Positions 33,953-43,136 are shown, numbered from the stretch's first letter. The stretch is 64,000 bases of DNA from Thermoflexus hugenholtzii (GCF_018771565.1 NZ_CP076326.1:2542001-2606000), one strand, 5' to 3'. Program-made: numbers and translations. Notes: generated from the sequence alone by a model not told the origin.

Positions 33953-36169
33953 TCATCCGCCCGGTCGTCCGGCGGGCTCCATCACCGGCCAAGCCCGGAG
34001 GGCACCATCGCTTCCCAGCAAGAGCAACCATCGGCCGTCCGGGGACCACAGGATCTCGGCGATGTCGCTGCCGTGATGAAGGTGTGCGAGGCGCTCCCCG
34101 GTCCTTCCATCGATCACCTCCACCGCGCGTCCGATGTCAGGCTCGCCTCGCGCTCCTGAGGTCTGGACGATGAGCATGCGGCTCAGATCGAAGACCTCCG
34201 AGCCGGTCCGGGGGAAGCGACGGGAGCTTCGCTCCCCGGTTTCGACGTCCCGGATCGACAGCTCGGAGGTCCCGGGCAGGACGGTCACCAGGCGCCGGGC
34301 GTCAAGCCATCCCACCAGCTCGTGCTCGGCCAGGCGGAGCGTCTCGGCACCGCTGCGCCGATCGATCACCCGCACCGCGCTGGCCCCTGCCTCTAGGGAC
34401 GGCATCTCCTCCACCGCCACCCGTTCTCCATCCGGGCTGAAGGCGACGAGCGGCCGGGCGTAGGTCGTGCGAACGGAAACGCTCCGGCCCACGGGTTCCC
34501 AGCGTCCCTCAGATCCCCGGCGCCAGATCTGGATCAGACCGGGCTCCAGGCTCGAGCTTCCGCTGGCGACCCCGCTGGCAGCGGCCAGGGCCTGGCCGTC
34601 CGGGGCCCAGACCACGAGATGGATCTCCTGCCCCGATGGGAAGCCTTCCAGCACCGCCTCCTCCGTGCCCTCCGGGAGGCGCACGACGCGCACCCGTGCC
34701 CCGTCCCCATAAGCGAGCATCCGCCCGTCCGCAGAGAAGGCGGCCCCTTGCGGACCCCGTCGGCCGCCCGGCAGGACACGCCGGAGCTGGCCGGTCTCGA
34801 GCTCCAGCAGATGGCTGATGTCCTCCTCCGGGTTGGCGACCAGGACCAGGGCGCCATCCGGGCTGAGGACCGGGTGACGCCACGGCGGGTTCAGGCGACG
34901 GACCGGCGTGGCGGAGGGGGCTACTGCCCAGATCGCCGCGCCACCGTGGCGCAAATTCGCCGCCACATAGCGCCCATCCAGGGACATCATCAGCGGCGGC
35001 ATCCCATCCTCCGTGGACAGCCGTCCCAGGGTTTCCTCCGCTCCCTGCGCGTAGCGCCATGCCGTGAGGATCCCGTCTTCATACAGGATGCGCAGCGTAT
35101 CGTCTGCGAAGGCCCCGGCGAGGGGCTCTGGATCCCCGGGGCCCACCGGCCGCGCCCCCAGGCGACGACCGGAGCCCAGCGCCCAAACCTGAGTGGGCAT
35201 CGGCGGCGGGGGCGCGCCGCTTCCCAACCCGTGGGAGCCCAGAGCAGCCAGCCGCTCTCCCGAGGCGTCATAGAAGAGGGCCTCGCGGGGGACGTCCAGG
35301 GCCGGAAAGCCGCTCACCGGATCCCCTCGCAGGCGAGCCACCACCTGCCCGCTGGAGCCATCCAGAAGTAGCACCCCCTGAGAGGCTGGAACCGCCAGCT
35401 GTCGCCCGTCCGGGGACCAGGCGAGGGTCCAGGCGGAGAGGCATTGCTCGCCGACCCTCAGGGCCCAGCGGACCGCGCCGCTCTGAACGTCGAGGAAGCG
35501 TGGGCAGGGGGGCTGTAGTGCGGCGAGCAACACGCCCCGTCCATCTCCGGACCAGTAGGGTGAAGGGAGGATGCTGGGGGAGATCCGGGAATCCGGCACC
35601 TCCCGGACCGTCCCGGTCTCCCAGTGGATCAGGGTGATGGGATCCCCTCGATAGGGCCCGATGCACTGGACTGCGGTCCACTCTCCGTCCGGCGACCAGT
35701 CCAGGCCGCACCACTGAGCGTTCGGCGCCAGAGGGGTGAGGAAGCGGGCGCTCCCATCGGCCAGGGAAAGCCGGACGACGGCTCCGCTCTCCAGCACCGC
35801 AGCCGCCCACCGCCCGCGCGGATCGATCCCCATGGCCCGCAGCGGGGCGGGGAGGGGCGCGAACCATTCCTCCCGAAGATCCGGGATGTGGACGCGGGAG
35901 ACGCCCACGCTCCAGCCCAGGATCAGAGACTGAGCGTCGGGGGTGAAGCGCGCGGCCCGCAATCCGCCGCGTCCGATCCACACAGGTTCCCCGAACCGGA
36001 TCCGAACCGTAGGAGCAGGAGAGGGAACCGGAGAAGGAGTGTGGGACGGCTCAGGCGTCCGGGTCTCCGTCAGGGATGGGGAAGGAGGCGAAGGCGGCGC
36101 CCTGCAACCGGAAAGCAGGATGAGGATGAAGAGAAAGCGCCCCCACCACGCGGTCCGGAAGCTCGCCAT
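33953..36169 (-). CDS. WD40 beta-propeller lipoprotein
   Basis: A 738-residue lipoprotein. The start MASFRTAWW follows GGGAGGAGGG; the open frame extends 200 codons further upstream, but that DNA carries a mobile repeat and the gene on the other strand. The signal peptide ends with LILLSGC. After a Thr/Pro linker there are about 12-14 blade-like repeats (ARFTPDAQSLILG, LDWSPDGEWTAVQC, LAWSPDGRQLAVPA, VAFSPDGERVAVEE, ILWSPDGRWLLLLG), enough for two propellers. It is related to the broken gene at 18389-20393. Its function is not apparent. Confidence 0.78.
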   Translation of the reverse strand: MASFRTAWWGRFLFILILLSGCRAPPSPPSPSLTETRTPEPSHTPSPVPSPAPTVRIRFGEPVWIGRGGLRAARFTPDAQSLILGWSVGVSRVHIPDLREEWFAPLPAPLRAMGIDPRGRWAAAVLESGAVVRLSLADGSARFLTPLAPNAQWCGLDWSPDGEWTAVQCIGPYRGDPITLIHWETGTVREVPDSRISPSILPSPYWSGDGRGVLLAALQPPCPRFLDVQSGAVRWALRVGEQCLSAWTLAWSPDGRQLAVPASQGVLLLDGSSGQVVARLRGDPVSGFPALDVPREALFYDASGERLAALGSHGLGSGAPPPPMPTQVWALGSGRRLGARPVGPGDPEPLAGAFADDTLRILYEDGILTAWRYAQGAEETLGRLSTEDGMPPLMMSLDGRYVAANLRHGGAAIWAVAPSATPVRRLNPPWRHPVLSPDGALVLVANPEEDISHLLELETGQLRRVLPGGRRGPQGAAFSADGRMLAYGDGARVRVVRLPEGTEEAVLEGFPSGQEIHLVVWAPDGQALAAASGVASGSSSLEPGLIQIWRRGSEGRWEPVGRSVSVRTTYARPLVAFSPDGERVAVEEMPSLEAGASAVRVIDRRSGAETLRLAEHELVGWLDARRLVTVLPGTSELSIRDVETGERSSRRFPRTGSEVFDLSRMLIVQTSGARGEPDIGRAVEVIDGRTGERLAHLHHGSDIAEILWSPDGRWLLLLGSDGALRAWPVMEPAGRPGG

Positions 36170-36275
36170 CTTGGCCCTCCTCCCGTGAAACAGGCTTTCC
36201 ACACGGTTTGCTGGCTCTATTTTAGCGTTTATGGAAGTTTCGGTCTCTCCGCATCCATGGATCCGGGCGAGGCCG

Positions 36276-36349
36276 GGTGTGTCCCAATCTGGTCGGGCCT
36301 GGCCGCTTTGCAGGACAACTGCGAGCAGTTGTCCTACGATTTTGTGGGC
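36276..36349. repeat. Palindromic interspersed repeat, copy B
   Basis: A left end GGTGTGTCCCAAT (36276-36288) is followed by a GTCGGGCCT segment, the core AGGACAACTG-CGAG-CAGTTGTCCT (36312-36335) and a degenerate right end ACGATTTTGTGGGCCC. It is copy C in the opposite orientation with a decayed right terminal repeat. It lies in the 255-bp gap between the WD40 lipoprotein gene and 36425; the rest of the gap shows nothing clear. Confidence 0.85.
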
Positions 36350-36424
36350 CCGGGAGAGTTGGCTGCTTGCGCGGATCAGGACAAAATGGAAGGGACCTTT
36401 CGATCCGCTTGAGGAGGAGATGCG

Positions 36425-36733
36425 GTGAGCGAATCCGGATCCTCCCTTTCGCCGGAGGAGCTCCGGCGTCTGGCGGAGCGGTTGAGAGAGCTCTCGGAGG
36501 ACGAGCGGGCGCTGTTGCTGGCCCTGGCGGAGCTGGATCAGGAGACGGGCGTCCCGCTGTCCCCGGAGATGCGGGAGCTCCTCCAGGCCCTGGCGGCCTC
36601 CCTCCGAAGCTATGATCCCGAGGAGATCCGCGCCGCCATCCGCCGCGTGGTCCGAAGCCCATCCCAGCACCCCTCCGGATCGTGGCCCGGCGAGCTGCGC
36701 CGCCTTCTGCGCCATCACCTGAAAGGACGTTAG
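36425..36733 (+). CDS. Small helical protein of unknown function
   Basis: A 102-residue protein starting with GTG after GAGGAGGAGATGCG. It is strongly alpha-helical and charged (SPEELRRLAERLRELSEDERALLLALAEL), with two Ser/Leu-Ser-Pro-Glu helix caps and a basic C-terminus, like small regulatory or adaptor proteins. I do not recognise a family. It stands alone between a mobile repeat and the glyA promoter. Confidence 0.6.
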   Translation: MSESGSSLSPEELRRLAERLRELSEDERALLLALAELDQETGVPLSPEMRELLQALAASLRSYDPEEIRAAIRRVVRSPSQHPSGSWPGELRRLLRHHLKGR

Positions 36734-36896
36734 TTGCGCTTCCCCGGACGGAGCGGGGGCGGCCCCGGAGCCATCGCCCACTCACGAGCCCGCTGAGCCG
36801 TTCCGGCATGGGGCGCCTCCCGGGAAAGTTTTTTCCCATTCGATATACCCGCTCATCCCCCAAAAGGTGGGGGGGCCAGTCCTCTGTCCGCCCGCC

Positions 36897-36925
36897 TTGA
36901 CGCGCCCTTTTCCCCTCACTAAGAT
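36897..36925 (+). promoter_or_regulatory. Promoter of glyA-gcvT
   Basis: TTGACG (36897-36902), a 17-base spacer and TAAGAT (36920-36925), about 43 bases before the start codon. The preceding 160 bases hold only G/C runs that can fold (near 36858-36876). Confidence 0.82.
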
Positions 36926-36967
36926 AAAAGCGAACCACCCCTTGTGAGATCAGCGAAGGAGAAGCCC

Positions 36968-39900
36968 ATGTCGGATTTCCTGTTCCGGGGTTCACTGGCG
37001 GAAGTGGATCCGGACGTGGCCGCCCTGATCCGCTACGAGCATGAGCGCCAGATCCGCAAGCTCATCCTCATCCCCTCCGAGTCCTATGCTCCGGCGGCCG
37101 TCCGCGAGGCCCTGGGCTCCGTGTTCCAGAACCTCTACGCCGAAGGCTACCCCCACGAGCGCACTCGGACCCAGACGGAAGCCGAGCTGCTGGATTACGA
37201 GGACCAGCTGGGGTTCTACCGGCGATACAGCGACCAGCGGTATTACAAGGGCGTGGAATACGCGGACATCGTGGAGGCCCTGGCCCGGCGGCGCTGCGCC
37301 GAAGCCTTCGCCACCCCGGAGATCCCTCCCGAGCGCATCTTCGTCAACGTCCAGCCCCTCTCCGGCGCCCCGGCCAACAACGCCGTCTACGAAGCCCTCC
37401 TCCAGCCAGGGGATACGGTGATGGGCATGTCCCTCGTCCACGGCGGCCACCTCACCCACGGCTCGCCGGTCAACCGCTCGGGCAAGCACTACCGCATCGT
37501 CTGGTATACGGTGGACCCCCAGACGGAGCGCCTGGATTACGATCAGATCCGTGAGCTGGCCCGGCAACACCGGCCGAAGATGATCATCGCCGGCTACACC
37601 TCCTACCCCTGGGCGCCGGACTGGAAGCGCTTCCGGGAGATCGCCGATGAGGTGGGGGCGTATCTGCTGGCCGACATCGCCCACACCGCCGGGATGGTCA
37701 TCGCCGGGGCCTATCCGAACCCCCTGGGTTATGCCCACGTGATCACCTTCACCACCCACAAGACCATCATGGGCCCCCGCGGGGCCTGCATCCTGACCAC
37801 GGACCCGGACCTGGCGAAGAAGATCGATCGCGCGGTCTTCCCGGGGGAGCAGGGCGGACCCCATGTGAACGTCTTCGCCGCCCTGGCGGTGGCCTTCAAG
37901 CTGGCCCGCACCCCTCAGTTCCGCGAGCTGCAGCATCAGATCGTGCGCAACGCCCAGGCCATGGCCCGGCGCCTGGCTGAGCGCGGCCTCCGCATCCCCT
38001 ACGGCGGCACCAACACCCACCTGCTCCTGGTGGACTGCAAGTCGGTGCGCGGCCCGGATGGGACGCCGCTCATGGGCGACCCGGCGGCCCGGGTGCTGGA
38101 CCTGGCCGGGATCGTGGTCAACCGCAACACCATCCCCGGCGACACGGGGGCGGGGGCCGCCAGCGGCATTCGCCTGGGGACCCCCTGGATCACCCAGCGG
38201 GGGTTCCGGGAGCCGGAGGTCGAGGCCCTGGCGGACATCATCGCCGACGTGCTGTGGGCCTGCAAGCCCCACCGCTACTACGTGGGCCGGGACCTGGTCT
38301 ACCGGACCAAGGTAGAGTTCGACGTCCTGGAGGAGGCGAAACTGCGAGTCGCCGAGCTCGCCGCCCGGGCCGGGGCGGATGTGGAGCTCCCCCGAAGCGG
38401 CTACCCTCATTACTGGTTCATCACCGATCGCCTCCCTGCCGCGGATGGGATGGCGGTGCTGGAGATCCGGGGCGACCGGGCGGCCGAGTTCCTGGACGCG
38501 GCCCTCACCCAGCGGGCGGTCGGGCTCCCGGTCGGCGAGGGAGCGCCCACTTTCCTGATGGAGGCCGACGGCCGGATCATGAGCCCGGCCTACGTGATCC
38601 GCGACGCGCCCGACGATTTCCGGCTGGTGGTGCCCGAGGAGCGGGCCGGGCGCGTTGCCGCATGGCTGCGGGATCTTTCGGACGGCTACGTCCGTTTCGA
38701 TGAGGACATCTGGGCCAAGCTCCCCGGCCCTCTGCGGGTGCGGGAGATCCCGGCGGAGGACCCCCGGGCCGTCTCAGCCCGGGCCCAGGCCCGGTTCCCG
38801 ACGGACCTGAGCGACGAGGCCGCCGTGGCCATCCACAAGCCCTTCTTCATCGGCCATCGGGCCGTCGATGCGGCCCACCGCCATCGCCTGACGCCGTTGC
38901 CGGTGTTCTCCTACACCGAGCCCGAGGGGGCGCCCCTCAAGCGAACGACCCTCTATGAGCTCCATCGGGAGCTGGGCGCGAAGATGATCCCCTTCGCCGG
39001 CTGGGAGATGCCGGTCTGGTATACCAGCGTGAGCGAGGAACACCGGGCGGTCCGCACCGCCGCCGGCCTCTTCGACGTCTCCCACATGGGCGTGCTGGAG
39101 GTCCAGGGGCCCGGCGCCCGGGCTTTCCTGGAGCGGGTGACCACCAACGACGTGATGGCCCTGCGGGTCGGGGAATCCCAGTATACCTACCTGCTGGACC
39201 CCGAGGGCCGCGTGCTGGACGATCTGATCATCTACGCTCTGGCGCCGGACCGCTACATGCTGGTGGTCAACGCGGCCAACAACGATCGAGACTGGGCCTG
39301 GCTGAACGCCGTGGCGCGAGGGGAGGTTCAGATCGATCGGGAGCGCCCCTGGGCGATGCTCACCGATGAGGTGATCCTGCGGGATCTCCGGGATCGCCGC
39401 TGGGGCGAGGATTGTCGCGTGGACATCGCCCTTCAGGGCCCCCAGTCCCTGAAGATCCTCCAGTCCCTGGCCGATGGCCGGACCGGGGAGCGCCTGGCGG
39501 CGCTGCAGCGGGGGCAGGTCCTGCGCGCGGAGATCCAGGGCTTCGACCTCATCATCTCCCGCACCGGCTACACCGGTGAGCGCATCGGTTATGAGCTGTT
39601 CGTCCATCCGGACCGGGCGCCGGCCCTCTTCGAGCGCTTGCTGGACGCCGGCAAGCCCTTCGGTCTTCGGCCGTGCGGCCTGGGGGCTCGCGACAGCACT
39701 CGCACCGAGGCCGGCCTCCCGCTCTACGGGCACGAGCTGGCCGGCCCCTTCGATCTCACCCCCGGCGACGCCGGCTTCGCCTCCTTCGTCAAGCTCTACA
39801 AGCCGTTCTTCATCGGGCGGAAGGCCTACATGGCCCGTGAGGCGAAGCGGACGATGGAGGTGGTGCGCTTCCGGATCTCCGAGAAGGGGGTCCGGCTGCC

Positions 39901-40141
39901 GAAGCTGGGAGACGCGGTGGTGGATCGGCGGGGGCGGGTGATCGGCTACGTCACCAGCTGCGCGATGGACTCGGAGGGCCTCCTCACCGGCATGGCCTGG
40001 ATCGAGCGGAGCCATCAGGCGGAGGGGACATCCATCGGGATCATTGTGGGAAGCGGGAGCCTGCCCGAGCGGCCGAAGATCGGCGATCGGTTGACCGTGC
40101 CGATCCCCGCTCAGGTGGTGAGCCGTTTCATGAGCCGCTGA
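36968..40141 (+). CDS. glyA: Serine hydroxymethyltransferase fused to aminomethyltransferase (GlyA-GcvT)
   Basis: A 1057-residue fusion. Residues 1 to about 465 are SHMT (serine + THF to glycine + methylene-THF), with the PLP lysine in FTTHKTIMGPRGA near 265. Residues 660-1057 are a complete glycine-cleavage T protein (MPVWYTSVSEEHRAVRTAAGLFDVSHMGVLEVQG). Between them, about 480-640, lies a GcvT-like partial domain (VLEIRGDRAAEFLDAALTQ, and HKPFFIGHRA resembling the later YKPFFIGRKA). The fusion would channel methylene-THF between glycine cleavage and serine synthesis; fusions of this kind are known from Chloroflexota. The start follows AAGGAGAAGCCC. No gcvP or gcvH is nearby. Confidence 0.93.
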   Translation: MSDFLFRGSLAEVDPDVAALIRYEHERQIRKLILIPSESYAPAAVREALGSVFQNLYAEGYPHERTRTQTEAELLDYEDQLGFYRRYSDQRYYKGVEYADIVEALARRRCAEAFATPEIPPERIFVNVQPLSGAPANNAVYEALLQPGDTVMGMSLVHGGHLTHGSPVNRSGKHYRIVWYTVDPQTERLDYDQIRELARQHRPKMIIAGYTSYPWAPDWKRFREIADEVGAYLLADIAHTAGMVIAGAYPNPLGYAHVITFTTHKTIMGPRGACILTTDPDLAKKIDRAVFPGEQGGPHVNVFAALAVAFKLARTPQFRELQHQIVRNAQAMARRLAERGLRIPYGGTNTHLLLVDCKSVRGPDGTPLMGDPAARVLDLAGIVVNRNTIPGDTGAGAASGIRLGTPWITQRGFREPEVEALADIIADVLWACKPHRYYVGRDLVYRTKVEFDVLEEAKLRVAELAARAGADVELPRSGYPHYWFITDRLPAADGMAVLEIRGDRAAEFLDAALTQRAVGLPVGEGAPTFLMEADGRIMSPAYVIRDAPDDFRLVVPEERAGRVAAWLRDLSDGYVRFDEDIWAKLPGPLRVREIPAEDPRAVSARAQARFPTDLSDEAAVAIHKPFFIGHRAVDAAHRHRLTPLPVFSYTEPEGAPLKRTTLYELHRELGAKMIPFAGWEMPVWYTSVSEEHRAVRTAAGLFDVSHMGVLEVQGPGARAFLERVTTNDVMALRVGESQYTYLLDPEGRVLDDLIIYALAPDRYMLVVNAANNDRDWAWLNAVARGEVQIDRERPWAMLTDEVILRDLRDRRWGEDCRVDIALQGPQSLKILQSLADGRTGERLAALQRGQVLRAEIQGFDLIISRTGYTGERIGYELFVHPDRAPALFERLLDAGKPFGLRPCGLGARDSTRTEAGLPLYGHELAGPFDLTPGDAGFASFVKLYKPFFIGRKAYMAREAKRTMEVVRFRISEKGVRLPKLGDAVVDRRGRVIGYVTSCAMDSEGLLTGMAWIERSHQAEGTSIGIIVGSGSLPERPKIGDRLTVPIPAQVVSRFMSR

Positions 40142-40153
40142 GGAGACGGTCGG

Positions 40154-40942
40154 ATGCCTTCGCCGTTCCCGGGCATGGACCCGTATCTCGAGCATCCGGC
40201 CCTGTGGCCGGGGCTTCACAGCCGGCTGATCGTGGGGCTGGCCGATGATCTGGGGCCGATCCTGCGCCCCCGTTACTACGTGGAGGTGGAGGAGCGGGTG
40301 TATCTCCTCACCCCGGAAGGCGGCGCCCACCCCTTCTCGGCCCGGCCTGATGTGGCGGTTGCGGCCCCCTCGGGTTTACCGTCCTCCCCCGGGTCGATCC
40401 CCATCCCGGCCGGCGGGGCCCGCGTGGTGGAGCTCCCGATGCCGGAGGAAGTGCGCGAACGCTACCTCGTGGTGCGGGAGACGGGAACCCATCAGGTGGT
40501 GACCTGGGTGGAGATCCTCTCCCCGGCCAACAAGGCCCCCGGGGAGGGCCGACGGGTTTACCTCCAAAAGCGGGAGGAAATCCTTCGCAGCCGGACCCAC
40601 CTGGTGGAGATCGATTTGCTGCGGGCGGGGGAGCCGATGCCGGTGATGGGGGACGGACGGGACGGCCATTACCGCATCCTGATCAGCCGCTGGGAGCAGC
40701 GCCCCCGCGCCCTCCTCTACGTCTTCACCGTCCGCGACCCCATCCCCACCTTCCGCCTCCCCCTCCTCCCCGGCGACGAGGAGCCGGAGGTGGACCTAGG
40801 GCGCCTGCTTCAAACCATCTATGAACGGGCGGCTTACGATCTGCGGGTTCGCTATGAAGAGGAGCCCGTCCCGCCCCTCGACCCCCCCTTCGCCGAATGG
40901 GCCGCCGCCCTGCTCCGGGAGAGGGGACTGCGGACCCGCTGA
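40154..40942 (+). CDS. DUF4058 family protein, copy 1
   Basis: A 262-residue protein of the DUF4058 family, found as multiple paralogues in cyanobacteria and Chloroflexota with no known function. It begins with the family hallmark MPSPFPGMDPYLEHP and contains VEILSPANKAPGEGR, EIDLLRAGE and YRILISRW; the E/D/K pattern resembles nuclease-like folds but this is only an impression. It starts 12 bases after glyA-gcvT. Its first 58 and last 336 bases are almost identical to copy 2, while the middle differs. Confidence 0.88.
   Translation: MPSPFPGMDPYLEHPALWPGLHSRLIVGLADDLGPILRPRYYVEVEERVYLLTPEGGAHPFSARPDVAVAAPSGLPSSPGSIPIPAGGARVVELPMPEEVRERYLVVRETGTHQVVTWVEILSPANKAPGEGRRVYLQKREEILRSRTHLVEIDLLRAGEPMPVMGDGRDGHYRILISRWEQRPRALLYVFTVRDPIPTFRLPLLPGDEEPEVDLGRLLQTIYERAAYDLRVRYEEEPVPPLDPPFAEWAAALLRERGLRTR
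40587..40922. repeat. 336-bp tract nearly identical to 41402-41737
   Basis: With offset 815 the tract in DUF4058 copy 1 matches copy 2 with only three differences. The middle of the genes just upstream is clearly diverged, so this end has been homogenised recently. Confidence 0.9.
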
Positions 40943-40974
40943 CCGCCGGGAAACGCCTGAAGGGGGATGGAACG

Positions 40975-41757
40975 ATGCCTTCGCCGTTCCCGGGCATGGA
41001 CCCGTATCTCGAGCATCCGGCCCTGTGGCCGGACGTGCACAACAGCCTGATCGCAGCGCTGCGGGATGAGTTGGCCCCGCGGCTGCGCCCGCGCTACATT
41101 GTGGCCATCGAGGAGCGCCTCTACCTCATCACCCCGGAGGGAGCAGGATGGCCGATTCGGGCCGACGTCGCCGTCGCCCCCACGTCGGAAGCCCTCCCGG
41201 AGGCCGGACGGCCTGGCCCCCTCGTCCGGGGAGCGCGGGTGGTGGAAGTCCCCCTCCCGGAGACCCTGCGGGAGACCTATCTGGAGGTGCGGGCGGCCGG
41301 CACCGGGGAGGTCATCACCGTGGTGGAGATCCTCTCGCCCACCAACAAGCGACCGGGGGAGCCCCGCCGGCTCTATGAGCAGAAGCGAACGCTCCTGCTG
41401 GGCAGCCGGACCCACCTGGTGGAGATCGATTTGCTGCGGGCGGGGGAGCCGATGCCGGTGATGGGGGACGGACGGGATGGCCATTACCGCATCCTGATCA
41501 GCCGCTGGGAGCAGCGCCCCCGCGCCCTCCTCTACGTCTTCACCGTCCGCGACCCCATCCCCACCTTCCGCCTCCCCCTCCTCCCCGGCGACAAGGAGCC
41601 GGAGGTGGACCTGGGGCGCCTGCTTCAAACCATCTATGAACGGGCGGCTTACGATCTGCGGGTTCGCTATGAAGAGGAGCCCGTCCCGCCCCTCGACCCC
41701 CCCTTCGCCGAATGGGCCGCCGCCCTGCTCCGGGAGAAAGGATATCGGAGGCGATAG
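40975..41757 (+). CDS. DUF4058 family protein, copy 2
   Basis: A 260-residue tandem paralogue of the previous gene, starting with the same MPSPFPGMDPYLEHP after AAGGGGGATGGAACG, 32 bases behind it. It keeps VEILSPTNKRPGEPR, EIDLLRAGEPMPVMGDGRDGHYRILISRW and the C-terminal AEWAAALLRE. The central part (about residues 20-140) differs from copy 1 and would carry any specificity difference. Its function is unknown. Confidence 0.88.
   Translation: MPSPFPGMDPYLEHPALWPDVHNSLIAALRDELAPRLRPRYIVAIEERLYLITPEGAGWPIRADVAVAPTSEALPEAGRPGPLVRGARVVEVPLPETLRETYLEVRAAGTGEVITVVEILSPTNKRPGEPRRLYEQKRTLLLGSRTHLVEIDLLRAGEPMPVMGDGRDGHYRILISRWEQRPRALLYVFTVRDPIPTFRLPLLPGDKEPEVDLGRLLQTIYERAAYDLRVRYEEEPVPPLDPPFAEWAAALLREKGYRRR
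41402..41737. repeat. 336-bp tract nearly identical to 40587-40922
   Basis: Partner tract in DUF4058 copy 2; three single-base differences seen. Confidence 0.9.
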
Positions 41758-41825
41758 CCCCGGGGACGCAGGCGGCCGCCTGCGGGCCCCGATGGGTTCC
41801 TTAACATTTCAACAGGGGGTGCGCG

Positions 41826-42977
41826 ATGAGCCAGGAGATCACGATCAGCGTGATCAAGGCCGATATCGGGGGCATGGTGGGCCACTCGGGGATCCACACG
41901 GACCTGGTGGCCCTGGCCCGACAGCATCTGGAGGAGGCCCAGCGCCGGGGTGTGATCATCGATTACTACGTGACCTGGTGCGGGGACGACCTGCAGCTCA
42001 TCATGACCCACCGCCACGGGACCGACAGCCCCATCGTCCACGGCCTGGCCTGGGAGACCTTCGAGCGCTGCACCGTCAAGGCCAAGGAGATGAAGCTTTA
42101 CGGCGCCGGCCAGGATCTTATCGCCGACGCCTTCTCGGGGAACGTGCGGGGGATGGGGCCGGGGGTGGCGGAGATGTCCTTCATCGAGCGCCCCTCGGAG
42201 CCGATCATCATCTTCATGGCCGACAAGACCTCGGCCGGCGCCTGGAACCTCCCCTTGTTCCGCATGTTCGCGGATCCCTTCAACACGGCCGGCCTGGTGA
42301 TCTCCCCCGCCCTGCACGAGGGCTTCCGTTTCGAGGTCCACGATGTGAAAGGCCACAAGCGCATCTTCTTCAACTGCCCCGAGGAGATGTATGACCTGCT
42401 GGTCTTCATCGGGGCGCCGGGCCGCTACATGATCAAGGCCGTCTACACCAAGAAAGGGGAGATCGCCGCGGTCTCCTCCACCGAGCGGCTCTCCCTGATC
42501 GCCGGGCATTACGTGGGGAAGGACGATCCGGTGTGCATCGTGCGGGCCCAGGGGATCTTCCCGGCGGTGGGGGAGATCCTGGAGCCCTTCACCATGCCCC
42601 ACATCGTAGAAGGCTGGATGCGGGGCTCCCACTACGGGCCGCTGATGCCGGTGCCCCTGCAATACGCCAAGTGCACCCGTTTCGACGGCCCGCCGCGGGT
42701 GGTGGCCCTGGGCTTCCAGCTGGCCGATGGCCGGCTGGTCGGGCCGCGGGACATGTTCGACGATCCGGCCTTCGATGAGGCCCGGCGGCTGTGCAACGTG
42801 ATCGCGGACCACTTCCGCCGCCACGGCCCCTTCGAGCCCCATCGGCTGCCGATGGAGGAGATGGAATACACCACCCTGCCGGAAGTGGCCGAGCGCTTGG
42901 CCGGGCGCTGGGAACCCCTCCCGGAGCCCCACCCCGCCATCGCCGGGGGCGACGGCAGCGCGGTGGAGGCGGACTGA
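41826..42977 (+). CDS. fbp: Fructose-1,6-bisphosphate aldolase/phosphatase (bifunctional)
   Basis: A 383-residue archaeal-type FBP aldolase/phosphatase. It condenses triose phosphates and dephosphorylates the product to fructose 6-phosphate in one site, making gluconeogenesis one-way. Seen: the start ISVIKADIGGMVGHSGIH, the metal-binding TWCGDDLQLIMTHRHGTDS, MADKTSAGAWNLPLFRMFADPFNTAGL and the VYTKKGEIAAVSS region that holds the Schiff-base lysine/tyrosine switch. The enzyme is typical of archaea and deep-branching thermophilic bacteria. AGGGGGT precedes the start; a 16-base perfect palindrome GCAGGCGGCCGCCTGC lies just upstream at about 41769-41784. Confidence 0.94.
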   Translation: MSQEITISVIKADIGGMVGHSGIHTDLVALARQHLEEAQRRGVIIDYYVTWCGDDLQLIMTHRHGTDSPIVHGLAWETFERCTVKAKEMKLYGAGQDLIADAFSGNVRGMGPGVAEMSFIERPSEPIIIFMADKTSAGAWNLPLFRMFADPFNTAGLVISPALHEGFRFEVHDVKGHKRIFFNCPEEMYDLLVFIGAPGRYMIKAVYTKKGEIAAVSSTERLSLIAGHYVGKDDPVCIVRAQGIFPAVGEILEPFTMPHIVEGWMRGSHYGPLMPVPLQYAKCTRFDGPPRVVALGFQLADGRLVGPRDMFDDPAFDEARRLCNVIADHFRRHGPFEPHRLPMEEMEYTTLPEVAERLAGRWEPLPEPHPAIAGGDGSAVEAD

Positions 42978-42996
42978 GGGGAGGCCTCAGGAGGAT

Positions 42997-43025
42997 TTGT
43001 TCCCTCCCGTTCGGGCGGGTATAAT
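42997..43025 (+). promoter_or_regulatory. Promoter of greA
   Basis: TTGTTC (42997-43002), 17 bases and a consensus TATAAT (43020-43025), starting 20 bases after the fbp stop. Confidence 0.85.
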
Positions 43026-43036
43026 TCAAGGCGCAG

Positions 43037-43070
43037 GGGCAGGAAGTGCCCCGCACTTCCTGCCCTTTTT
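43037..43070 (+). terminator. Intrinsic terminator inside the greA leader
   Basis: GGGCAGGAAGTGC (43037-43049) pairs perfectly with GCACTTCCTGCCC (43053-43065), a 13-bp stem with a 3-base loop, followed by TTTTTGTT. It begins only about five bases after the expected start site of the greA promoter and about 70 bases before the greA ATG, so a transcript must read through it to make GreA. It would also stop reading from fbp. Confidence 0.9.
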
Positions 43071-43136
43071 GTTCCCGCTCGCCCCTGAGTCCACCCGGGG
43101 CGAGGGAGGAGCCTGAAGGCTGCAGGAGGGAACCCG

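Noticed and set aside
40587-41737. Long direct repeats considered as a possible mobile element
   Set aside because: They are coding 3' ends of tandem paralogous genes, with no terminal repeats or target duplication.
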